Below, one piece after another: positions 26,624-34,553 of a stretch of 64,000 nucleotides of DNA. This stretch comes from CAYRES01 sp964423425. GTDB taxonomy: Bacteria > Actinomycetota > Thermoleophilia > RBG-16-64-13. The position numbers and the translations under genes were made by a program. Position 1 is the first letter of the stretch. Each line of letters starts with the position of its first letter. The stretch spans positions 62,001-126,000 of the forward strand of contig CAYRES010000005.1 of assembly GCA_964423425.1 (NCBI GenBank), given 5' to 3'. Under the pieces are notes generated by a model. It searched no databases. It saw nothing but the letters and a program-made list of their open reading frames with translations, and was not told where the DNA came from.

Positions 26624-28027
26624 ATGAGGATCCCGGGTCCTGTCCCGCGCCGACCGGAGATCGGCGGATATCTCGCACCCGCCGTCGGAAGATGTGCTGC
26701 CTCTCTTTCTTTGCCCTCCTTCCTGGCCATCCTCCTTACCGTCGTTGTGCTGGCAGCAGGTTGCGGACGCACTCCCAGCGCCGGAGTCCTCCCCACCACC
26801 TCGACCTCCACCGAGCCCCCCTTCGTACAGGGGCAAGGAGAAATCCTTCTCGAGCCGGTGGGGAGCGCGGGTCCCGATTCTTTTGCCGGAGAGACCTTCG
26901 TACCGGTAGTGCCTGCCCCCAAGCTGGCCGTCCCCACCTCCTCCACCCTTCTCCCCCCACCGCCCACGCCCACTCCGACCCTGCAACAGGGCCAAGCGGT
27001 GATCTCCTACACCGGAGACACCCCGGCCCTGTACGGCGGCTCCAAGAGCAGGCAATTGGCCGACAAAGAGGGTCAGCTGCGCTTTCTGGAGCAGAACCCG
27101 GACAAGGCGGCCGCCTTCTGCGAGGCTCTCAACAACGATCCGACTCTGCGCTGGAGCGGTGGCACCAAGGTGCAGCCGAGCCAGCTACGGGACTACTTCG
27201 CCGAGCTCACCCCGGTCATGCTCACGCGTGACACCCGCGTGACCAACCACGGGTACCGCGATGGCCGCCCCACGCCCCGCCAGTCGGTGCTGCAAGCCGG
27301 CCAGATGGTGCTCGTCGACGCCTATGGGGTGCCCCGGGTGCGCTGCGAGTGCGGTAATCCCCTCGCTCCGCCCCGGCCTGTGCCCACCACGCCCCGCTAC
27401 ACAGGTCCGCGCTGGCCCGACTTCGACCCCACGGTGATCGTGGTGGTACAGCAGACCACAGTGGTGATCGAGCAGATCATTCTGGTCGACATCAACACCG
27501 GAGAGACCTTTGTTCGGCCGCCCGGCACCAGCGGAGAAGCCGATGAGGATCGGGAACTGACCATGTGGGAGCTCACGGTGGAGATGACCCGGCATGATGA
27601 GGCCAACCAGCACCGCCTTTCGGTCGCATGGACCGCCGAGGTGCAGTTGAATCCCGACGGCACCCTCACCGGCACGGGCAGAGGCACGTGGGACGTCGAT
27701 ATGACCACGTGGAAGGCCGACGTCGTATCCGGATCCATCGTAGCCAACGGTACCCTCGACGTAGCCATAGCCGGAATGGGCGACTTCACCGAGCTGGGGC
27801 GGCTCCTCATCATCGAACCCTCGATTGGAGGACTCTCGGTAGACGCCCAGTCATATTCTTCGGCGGAGGTCGAAGAAGATCTGAGATCCAGGTTCAATGA
27901 CAGTATCCAGGAATGGATAGGCGAATCCTTCACCGAACTCGATCTCGGCCCGGCGGAAGACGTCGTCACGGCTCAGGTGGCCGCCGGTGACTGGAACGGG
28001 AGCGCCACACTGACACCGTTACGTTAG
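26624..28027 (+). CDS. DUF6777-domain lipoprotein
   Basis: A 467-residue lipoprotein; GGAGGTGAGTC stands just before the ATG. After a long Arg-containing N-region, the hydrophobic segment FLAILLTVVVLAAGC ends in a lipobox (LAAGC). A Pro/Thr/Ser-rich linker (about 50-120) follows, then a conserved domain with VISYTGDTPALYGG, DNTR-like VMLTRDTRVTNHGY, VLVDAYGVPRVRCECGNPLA. The RCxCGNPL box is the mark of DUF6777, found mainly in actinobacteria. The last 150 residues are a second, unrecognised domain. Exported and membrane-anchored; function unknown. Confidence 0.82.
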   Translation: MRIPGPVPRRPEIGGYLAPAVGRCAASLSLPSFLAILLTVVVLAAGCGRTPSAGVLPTTSTSTEPPFVQGQGEILLEPVGSAGPDSFAGETFVPVVPAPKLAVPTSSTLLPPPPTPTPTLQQGQAVISYTGDTPALYGGSKSRQLADKEGQLRFLEQNPDKAAAFCEALNNDPTLRWSGGTKVQPSQLRDYFAELTPVMLTRDTRVTNHGYRDGRPTPRQSVLQAGQMVLVDAYGVPRVRCECGNPLAPPRPVPTTPRYTGPRWPDFDPTVIVVVQQTTVVIEQIILVDINTGETFVRPPGTSGEADEDRELTMWELTVEMTRHDEANQHRLSVAWTAEVQLNPDGTLTGTGRGTWDVDMTTWKADVVSGSIVANGTLDVAIAGMGDFTELGRLLIIEPSIGGLSVDAQSYSSAEVEEDLRSRFNDSIQEWIGESFTELDLGPAEDVVTAQVAAGDWNGSATLTPLR

Positions 28028-28086
28028 GGGCGGATGCATCGCAGGACACAGACTTCACTCTGAGTCCCGGGCCGGGTTCGGCCGGG

Positions 28087-28686
28087 CTAGACCTCGTTCA
28101 CCCAGGAGGGAGTCTTCGCTGTGGGATCGATTCCCTTGCCCACGTTCCAGGCCTTGGCGACCACTTCCCCCACCGACCAGTAGCGATTGTCCGGCATGGT
28201 GAAGAGGAGAGGGTCGATCTTGGCCAAGTCGGGACGCCCCTGCTCGTCCAGGGAGTCGGCGGACACGTGTACCTCCACAATCTCTCCCAGGAAGATCTCG
28301 TTGGTGCCCTCGTAGTCGAGTACGTCCACCAGCCGGCATTCGATGTTCACGGGGCACTCGTCGGCCAGGGGTGCACCCGTGCTGCCCCGCTTCACGGTGA
28401 AGAAGCGGGACTTGTCCACTTCCCGACCGCTCACGATACCGCAGTAGTCGACCACCTCGACCATGTCCCGTCGGGGGATGTTGGCGCTGAAACAGCGCGC
28501 ATCCTTGATGCCGGTGTTCGTATGGTGCCGCTTGCCCAGGGTGATCATGAGCATGGGAGTCCTCATCTGCGCGATCCCGCAGAAGGCGCACGTCATGAAG
28601 TTGGCCCTGCCGGAGATCATGGTGCCCACCACGATCACCGGGAGGGGATAAAGAAACGCTCGCGCGCCGAATGTGACCTTGTCCAT
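28087..28686 (-). CDS. flavin reductase-family protein
   Basis: A 199-residue FMN-binding split-barrel protein from the ATG at 28686, with GGAAGGTGGGGAGG upstream. Sequence landmarks are YPLPVIVVGTMISGRANFMTC (quoted in part: PLPVIVVGT), TAFCGI-like AFCGIAQ, MLMITLGKRHHTNTGI, FSANIP and the ECRLVDVLDYEGTNEIFLGE strand, which match the flavin reductase/FlRed group of anaerobes, relatives of high-affinity FMN proteins near rubredoxin systems. It likely binds FMN and passes electrons or reduces flavin. It is divergent from the next gene. Confidence 0.85.
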   Translation of the reverse strand: MDKVTFGARAFLYPLPVIVVGTMISGRANFMTCAFCGIAQMRTPMLMITLGKRHHTNTGIKDARCFSANIPRRDMVEVVDYCGIVSGREVDKSRFFTVKRGSTGAPLADECPVNIECRLVDVLDYEGTNEIFLGEIVEVHVSADSLDEQGRPDLAKIDPLLFTMPDNRYWSVGEVVAKAWNVGKGIDPTAKTPSWVNEV

Positions 28687-28829
28687 GACGCCTCCCCACC
28701 TTCCGCTGTCCGCTTGACCACATGCGCATATCAAGTTTGCCGCAAAGACTGAAGTGGGCACAAGCACCGGCAAAGAGCAATCTCAGGGGCCGGGCAATCT
28801 CGCGTAAGGGCACAAGGAGGTCGAGACCA

Positions 28830-29423
28830 ATGGACGACAACAACACTTCACTGAATGCCCTCGCTGGCGCAGACATGGTGAGACGCTTCTCGTCACTCGG
28901 CAGTCTCGGCGACCTCCAGGAATCGGCCGTCGCCACTGTCACCGCCGCCCTTTCGTCGATTGTGGGAGGTGACGAAACGCTTCTGGCCTACGCCGATCGT
29001 CCGGCTTCACCCGCAGGCCCCGACGATGAGGTCACCCACTACACCAAGGAGTCTCCCGGCCACCCTTCTGCCGCAGTCACCCGGGCCCCAGACGCCCCGG
29101 CGGAGTACGCGGTGGACGTGTGCCTCCTCACGGCCTCGCGGATCATCAGGGCGACGGTAACCCCGAATCGCATCAGAATGGCCCAGGTATCGGCGGACGA
29201 AGCCGTCGCCCTGCGGGTCTCCATGAACAGCGTCGGCTCCGGCATGGAGCCAATTCCCTGGGATGCCCCTTCCGCCAGTATCGCCCTGCGGCTTCCCCGC
29301 CATCTGCGCCACAAGGACGAAGCCGACTGGTGGGTGTGGCAACCGCAGTTCACCAACCCCGAGGTGGTGTGGGACGCAGTGAGGAAGTGGCAAACGAGGG
29401 GGACGACGCGGCCCGGCGATTGA
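28830..29423 (+). CDS. hypothetical protein
   Basis: A 197-residue protein with AAGGAGG ten bases before the ATG at 28830 (MDDNNTSLNALAG). It has no signal peptide or membrane segment. The first 60 residues are helical and Ala/Ser/Leu-rich. The centre is predicted to be beta-rich: EYAVDVCLLTASRIIRATV, RIRMAQVSADEAVAL, SASIALRLPRHLR, ending in DADWWVW-like EADWWVWQPQF. No family was recognised. It is convergent with the glucanotransferase gene, 25 bases between stops. Confidence 0.65.
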   Translation: MDDNNTSLNALAGADMVRRFSSLGSLGDLQESAVATVTAALSSIVGGDETLLAYADRPASPAGPDDEVTHYTKESPGHPSAAVTRAPDAPAEYAVDVCLLTASRIIRATVTPNRIRMAQVSADEAVALRVSMNSVGSGMEPIPWDAPSASIALRLPRHLRHKDEADWWVWQPQFTNPEVVWDAVRKWQTRGTTRPGD

Positions 29424-29448
29424 AAGCCGGGTCTCCGCTCTTCACCCG

Positions 29449-31461
29449 CTACCCACTGTCACTCGCCCTCGCCCGGCTCACTTCGCCCAGAAGACGGCGG
29501 ATGCCGTCGGCGGCGGCCAGCTCGTCGAGGGAGAGCCTCACGCGTCTTTGCCAGTTGAGACCAGCATCGGTCCGCCCCGGCGTGTTCTGAGGGTCGGTCT
29601 CCAGCCACAGATCCTCGAGGTTGATCTGAACATCCTCCGCCTCGCTCCCGGCCAAGTACAGGAGGGCCGCTCTCAGTTGTGCGAAGAGTGAAGCTTCGGC
29701 TCCCGCGTGCACATCATCCCCGCCATCTCCGCGCATGTATGCCGCAAACGGGGGTAGATCGTGCGTGTTGAGCATCGCTGTTGCGAGCTTCGGTGGACGG
29801 GGAAGGTCAGGAGACGGGCGGGGATCCCCGGCCTCGACTCGGCCGGGGCCGGTACGCAGAGTGGGGGCCTCCGCGGGGGCGGGGAGGGCGATGGAGGCCG
29901 CCGCCAGGCTCCTGCGCAAGGCGGGGGCCGGCACCTCAAGCTGCAGCACGAAGGTGCGCCGCACTCCGTGGCGCCTCATGGCCGGCCGCACCAGCGGAGG
30001 CACCGTGCCCAGATCCTCTCCCACCACCACGCAACCCGCCCGCATCGACTCCAGGGCCACGACCGCATACAGCAGATCGGCCGGATAGTTGACGTAGACT
30101 CCCTGGGTCGCCGGTGCCCCATCCGGTATCCAGTACTGACGGTGGAGCCCCATCACGTGGTCGATGCGCAGCTTTCCCGCAACCCGCATGTGGGTGCGCA
30201 AGCAGCCGGCCAGGTAGTCGAGACCCGCACCGGCCAAAGCGCCCGGGTGAAGCGGGGGAGTCGCCCAGTCCTGCCCCTCACGGAAGAACGTATCCGGAGG
30301 TGCGCCCACCGAGGCTCCTCCCACGAAGCACTCCGGGTGACGCCACGTGTCGAAGCCTCCGGGATGGACGCCCAAGGGGAAGTCGAGGCTAAGAGAGAAG
30401 TCTTCGCGAGAACCGAGTGCATGGAGGTGGCTGTCTGTGACCCATTGCCACCACAGGTACACCTGTTCACACTCGTCCACATCACCCTTCTCCGTCGCCG
30501 CCGACGGCTCTGCCAGCATGGATCTCACTGCTTTCAGGCGTGCCGCCGTACCGGCCTGTTCGGCATGGGCGACTCCCTCACCCCGCCACCGGCGCCAATC
30601 ACATCCCTCTCGGTCCACCCGCGCCCGGAAGTGCGCATAGTCGAGCACTTCCGGCTTCTCCTCCACGTACGCGGCCAATCTCGCCCTCTCTTCCGGCGAC
30701 CCGCTCGAGAAGAAACAAGCAGCACCCCGGCGCGCCGCCTCCCTCGCCGTCTTGAAAGCCTGCCGGTAGTCCACCCGGTCACCCGTATTCGGGACGGATG
30801 CGGCCGACGGGGGCAGATCGGCATATAGCTCATTCCAGAAGAGCCGCGTCACCGGAAGGTACGGAGAGGGCTCGAATGGCTCCTCGAGGAAGGCGGCCAA
30901 GAGAGGCGTGGTGGCCACGAAGCAGCCCCCCCTCTCCGCCACCCACGACCCCAAGCTCGCCAGCTCACCCAGAGTCCCCACCCCTCGATCGTGCGGGCCG
31001 GTCAAGGCATACGTGGGTGCGAAGACCCCCCATCCGCCCGCTTCCCCTCCGCAGGCCCGCCGGTCGCCTCGAGGGTATGGTTCGTGAGTTCGATAGGGGG
31101 CGGACACGAGGCGACACCGCTCTTCCTGGGGGCCGACATCCACGCAAAGATAATGGTAGCCGAAGGGAAGAATAATGATTCCGCCCGGCTTCGCCTCTGA
31201 GGAGCACAGTGGGATTGACTCCCCACTCTCAAGCTCTACGCGAGCTTGGGGGTAGCGCGTGCGGATGCACGGGGGCAGCCGGCCCGCCCAGGCAACCACG
31301 TATTCCGGAAGCGAGCGCTCCCCTGGCCGCCCCAGAAGTCTCAACACAGACGCAAGTGAGTCGGCCGAGGCGGTACGGACCCGGCCGTCGACATCGAGAA
31401 AGGCCCTCTCCACTCCGTACGCCCCGGCCCCGACCCGCCACGTGCCACCCGAAGGGCGCAT
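29449..31461 (-). CDS. malQ: 4-alpha-glucanotransferase (GH77)
   Basis: A 670-residue amylomaltase that transfers maltosyl and longer glucan units in glycogen/maltodextrin metabolism. GH77 signatures are GVFAPTYAL and GVGTLGELASLGSW, SPYLPVTRLFWNELY, KLRIDHVMGLHRQYWIP with the nucleophile Asp, VVVGEDLGTVPP with the acid/base Glu, and MLNTHDLPPFAAYM with the third carboxylate. An N-terminal extension of about 120 residues precedes the barrel, as in many actinobacterial forms. It lies 26 bases downstream of rubredoxin on the same strand and close to trehalose and PfkB genes. Confidence 0.92.
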   Translation of the reverse strand: MRPSGGTWRVGAGAYGVERAFLDVDGRVRTASADSLASVLRLLGRPGERSLPEYVVAWAGRLPPCIRTRYPQARVELESGESIPLCSSEAKPGGIIILPFGYHYLCVDVGPQEERCRLVSAPYRTHEPYPRGDRRACGGEAGGWGVFAPTYALTGPHDRGVGTLGELASLGSWVAERGGCFVATTPLLAAFLEEPFEPSPYLPVTRLFWNELYADLPPSAASVPNTGDRVDYRQAFKTAREAARRGAACFFSSGSPEERARLAAYVEEKPEVLDYAHFRARVDREGCDWRRWRGEGVAHAEQAGTAARLKAVRSMLAEPSAATEKGDVDECEQVYLWWQWVTDSHLHALGSREDFSLSLDFPLGVHPGGFDTWRHPECFVGGASVGAPPDTFFREGQDWATPPLHPGALAGAGLDYLAGCLRTHMRVAGKLRIDHVMGLHRQYWIPDGAPATQGVYVNYPADLLYAVVALESMRAGCVVVGEDLGTVPPLVRPAMRRHGVRRTFVLQLEVPAPALRRSLAAASIALPAPAEAPTLRTGPGRVEAGDPRPSPDLPRPPKLATAMLNTHDLPPFAAYMRGDGGDDVHAGAEASLFAQLRAALLYLAGSEAEDVQINLEDLWLETDPQNTPGRTDAGLNWQRRVRLSLDELAAADGIRRLLGEVSRARASDSG

Positions 31462-31487
31462 TCACACCACCCGCAAGGGGTGTTTGA

Positions 31488-31652
31488 CTAGTCTTCGTAC
31501 GGCTCGAAATCCTCTTTGTCCGCACCACAGTCGGGGCACACCCAATCCTCGGGCAGGTCCTCGAAAGCCGTACCCGGAGCAACGCCTTGGGTGTCATCGC
31601 CCAACTCAGGATCATAGATGTAGTCACAGAGCGTACAGATGTACTTTTGCAT
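31488..31652 (-). CDS. rubredoxin
   Basis: A 54-residue rubredoxin: MQKYICTLCDYIYDPELGDD with Cys6 and Cys9, PGTAFEDLPEDWVCPDCGAD with Cys39 and Cys42 binding one iron. GAAGGG lies upstream of the ATG. Length and spacing are canonical. It carries electrons in the cytosol, typically to oxygen- or peroxide-reducing flavodiiron proteins and rubrerythrins, none of which is in the window. The placement directly before malQ is probably incidental. Confidence 0.95.
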   Translation of the reverse strand: MQKYICTLCDYIYDPELGDDTQGVAPGTAFEDLPEDWVCPDCGADKEDFEPYED

Positions 31653-31860
31653 GATGGTTTCACCCTTCTCCCGTTGGGGCCGTCCCGCCGGCTCCGATCG
31701 CGCCGACGGCTACCACTACGTATCCCCGAGCGGCCTCGCCTAAACCCACCTTGTTTGTCCACTCCTCCCCGCGGGCAAGAGAATGGAAGGCACCCGGAAT
31801 CGAACCGTATACTGAGCACCCGGTGCCCAGGAAGAACGAAGGACGGGAGAGAAGGCCAGC

Positions 31861-32835
31861 ATGCCCAAGCCCAAGACCGTTGTCACTCTCACCATGAATC
31901 CGAGCGTGGATCTCTCCACCAGGGTCGACGCAGTGGAGCATACCCGCAAGCTGCGCTGTGCCGCCCCCGCACGTGAGCCGGGAGGCGGAGGCATCAACGT
32001 GGCCCGGGCCATGCGCCAACTGGGAGGTGTGGCCGTCGCCGTCTTTCCCGCGGGCGGAACGGCCGGGCATCTGCTTCGCGAACTCCTCCAGGCTCAGGGA
32101 ATAATCGATCACGCCGTCTTCACCGAAGAACTGACGCGAGAGAGCCTTTCCGTGCATGAAGAGAGGACCGGCCGGGAGTTCCGCTTTGTCTTCCCCGGCC
32201 CCGAGACGCGTGAGGTGGAGTGGCGCCGGTCTCTCGCCGCCGTGGAGTCGCTCCTACCTATGACGGACTTCCTCGTTGCAAGCGGAAGCCTTCCCCGCGG
32301 GGTTCCGGAGAACTACTATGCACAGCTGGCTTCGGCCTGCCGCGATCACGACACGCGCCTCATCCTCGACACCTCCGGGGCTCCACTCGAAGCAGCCCTT
32401 GATCAAGGCGTCTACTTCGTGAAGCCCAATCAGCGTGAACTCGGCCAGATAACCAATTACGACCTCGATGACCCGCATGAGCAAGTGGCGGCCTGCCGGG
32501 AACTCGTCGAACGTGGAGCCGCCGAGATGGTCGCCCTCACCCTCGGCCCTGACGGAGCTCTGCTCGTGCACAAGGAAGGAGTTCAGAGAGCCTTCGCGCC
32601 CGAGGTCGAGGTCAAGAGCACCGTGGGGGCGGGAGACAGTTTCGTGGCCGGCCTCACCCTCGCCCTCTCGCGCCATCGCACGACGAGCGATGCCTTCCTC
32701 TATGCGGTTGCCGCCGGCACGGCCGCCGTCATGACCCCCGGCTCAGAACTCTGTCGCCTCGATGACACGGAACGTCTCTATGAAGTGATCAGAGGCGATC
32801 AGGCCCTGCATGACAATGTCTCGCCCGGAAAGTAG
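31861..32835 (+). CDS. pfkB: PfkB-family hexose-phosphate kinase (6-phosphofructokinase II-like)
   Basis: A 324-residue ribokinase-fold kinase. VVTLTMNPSVDLSTRVD and GGGGINVARAMRQLGG at the N-terminus, VASGSLPRGVP, FVKPNQRELGQI, LTLGPDGALL, and the catalytic VGAGDSFVAGLTLAL (Asp base) near the C-terminus match the Pfk-2/FruK/LacC branch; the opening TLTMNPSVD is closest to Pfk-2. It probably makes fructose-1,6-bisphosphate from fructose-6-phosphate; fructose-1-phosphate or tagatose-6-phosphate are alternatives. It is 17 bases upstream of the trehalose phosphatase fusion, so they probably form an operon. Confidence 0.85.
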   Translation: MPKPKTVVTLTMNPSVDLSTRVDAVEHTRKLRCAAPAREPGGGGINVARAMRQLGGVAVAVFPAGGTAGHLLRELLQAQGIIDHAVFTEELTRESLSVHEERTGREFRFVFPGPETREVEWRRSLAAVESLLPMTDFLVASGSLPRGVPENYYAQLASACRDHDTRLILDTSGAPLEAALDQGVYFVKPNQRELGQITNYDLDDPHEQVAACRELVERGAAEMVALTLGPDGALLVHKEGVQRAFAPEVEVKSTVGAGDSFVAGLTLALSRHRTTSDAFLYAVAAGTAAVMTPGSELCRLDDTERLYEVIRGDQALHDNVSPGK

Positions 32836-32852
32836 CAAAGGAGTGATTCACC

Positions 32853-34505
32853 GTGACCGGCGACTACGCCACCACGCCCACACCTCTCGACAAATACCGC
32901 GCCGCCATCTTCGACTTGGACGGTGTCGTCACCCGCACAGCCTCCGTCCATGCCGCCGCGTGGAAAGAGGTCTTCGACACCTTCCTCAAGGAGCGGGCGG
33001 CCGCGGAGGGTGGTGAATTCACGCCCTTCGACCTCAAGAACGACTACCTCGAACACGTGGACGGCAAGCCTCGCTACGAGGGAGTGAAAGACTTCCTCTC
33101 CTCGCGCGGCATCGAACTCCCCTTCGGCCATCCCGACGACCCCCCTTCACATGCGACTGTCACCGGTCTCGGCAACACCAAGAACGACGTCTTCCGCGCT
33201 GTGATTGCCGGGCAGGGAGCCGAGGTATTTCCCGCAGCGGTGGCACTCATCAAGGATCTGCGCCGGGTAGGCGTCAGGGTGGGCCTTGTCACCTCGAGTA
33301 AGAACGGTGCTCTCATCCTGGAGTCAACGGGTCTCGCCGACCTCTTCGATGCCGTCGTCGATGGCACCGTCTCAGCCGAACTCGGCCTGAAGGGCAAGCC
33401 CCATCCCGACGCCTTCCTTGAGGCGTCCCGGCGGCTCGGCCTGGGCCCGGAACACTCGGTCGTGTTCGAGGATGCCTTGTCAGGCGTCCAAGCCGGGAGG
33501 GCCGGGGGCTACGCGCTGGTGGTGGGCGTGGACAGACACGGGGACTCCGAGGGGGCCATGCTGGAGGCGGGTGCCGACCTCGTGGTGCGGGATCTTGCCG
33601 GCTTCACCACACAAAGCTCCGCCGACCCCGTGGGCGAAGAACCTGGCACTCCTCACCGAGAGACTCAAGGAGACGACATGGACCAGAACAATGAGCATCC
33701 CATGAACGACCTCCCATCCGCCCTCACCTCGCTTACGCTCATCCTCGAGAAGAGGGGAAACCGCAAGCTCGTGATCTTCCTCGACTACGACGGCACTCTC
33801 ACCCCCATCGTCGACCGTCCCGAGTGGGCCCTCATTCCCGACGACACCAAGGCCACTCTGGCCCGCCTGGCCGGCCGCTTTCCCGTGGCCGTCGTGAGCG
33901 GCCGCGACCTGGACGATGTGCGCAAGCTCGTGGGTCTGGAAGGCCTCACCTACGCCGGCAGCCACGGCTTCGACGTGCTGCTCGCCTCCGGAGAACGCAA
34001 GGAACTCGAGGAGGCCGAGGAGAGCCTTCCCCTCCTCAACGGAGTGGAGAAGGAGCTGGCGGAGAGACTCAAGAACATCGAGGGTTCGCTCGTTGAGAGA
34101 AAGCGCTATTCGGTGGCCGTGCACTATCGCTTGGTGGGCGAATCCGAGGTGGATGAGGTGGAGCGGGCAGTCGAAGAGGCGGCGGCCGCATATCCCGACC
34201 TGCGCCGCACCGGGGGCAAGAAGGTATTCGAGCTTCGCCCGGGTCTCGACTGGCATAAGGGGAAAGCCCTTGGCTGGATACTCGAGACCCTGGGCCTCGA
34301 CCCTTCTCTGGTGTTCCCTCTCTTCTTGGGTGATGACCTCACCGACGAGGATGCTTTTGCGCACATCTCCGGCTGGGGCGCGGGAATCGTGGTTCGTGAT
34401 CCGGAACCCCGGCCCACCAAGGCAGACTACGTCTTGGAGGATCCACAAGAGGTTCAGGAGTTCCTCGAGGAGCTCTTGGCCCAAGCGGGGGTGGTCGAAG
34501 CATAG
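32853..34505 (+). CDS. otsB: beta-phosphoglucomutase/HAD domain fused to trehalose-6-phosphate phosphatase
   Basis: A 550-residue fusion starting at GTG after AAAGGAG. Domain 1 (about 15-250) is a beta-phosphoglucomutase-type HAD: IFDLDGVVTRTA (Asp21, Asp23), KGKPHPDAFLEA, VFEDALSGVQAGRAGG. Domain 2 (about 290-545) is trehalose-6-phosphate phosphatase: IFLDYDGTLTPIVD (Asp311, Asp313), VAVVSGRDL, YAGSHGFDV, HYRLV and LFLGDDLTDEDAF. The same order occurs at the N-terminus of mycobacterial OtsB1 (Rv2006), where a GH65 domain follows in the same chain; here GH65 is the next gene. Together they suggest trehalose breakdown to glucose plus beta-glucose-1-phosphate and its conversion to glucose-6-phosphate. 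Confidence 0.9.
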   Translation: MTGDYATTPTPLDKYRAAIFDLDGVVTRTASVHAAAWKEVFDTFLKERAAAEGGEFTPFDLKNDYLEHVDGKPRYEGVKDFLSSRGIELPFGHPDDPPSHATVTGLGNTKNDVFRAVIAGQGAEVFPAAVALIKDLRRVGVRVGLVTSSKNGALILESTGLADLFDAVVDGTVSAELGLKGKPHPDAFLEASRRLGLGPEHSVVFEDALSGVQAGRAGGYALVVGVDRHGDSEGAMLEAGADLVVRDLAGFTTQSSADPVGEEPGTPHRETQGDDMDQNNEHPMNDLPSALTSLTLILEKRGNRKLVIFLDYDGTLTPIVDRPEWALIPDDTKATLARLAGRFPVAVVSGRDLDDVRKLVGLEGLTYAGSHGFDVLLASGERKELEEAEESLPLLNGVEKELAERLKNIEGSLVERKRYSVAVHYRLVGESEVDEVERAVEEAAAAYPDLRRTGGKKVFELRPGLDWHKGKALGWILETLGLDPSLVFPLFLGDDLTDEDAFAHISGWGAGIVVRDPEPRPTKADYVLEDPQEVQEFLEELLAQAGVVEA

Positions 34506-34553
34506 GCCGGATTGGCATAATCCGAACCGCCGGGTAGACAAGGAGGGCCTTTC

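Noticed and set aside
31790..31815. tRNA T-arm-like sequence GGTTCGATTCC on the minus strand
   Set aside because: The stem pairs only three bases properly and there is no anticodon arm, D-arm or acceptor stem around it.
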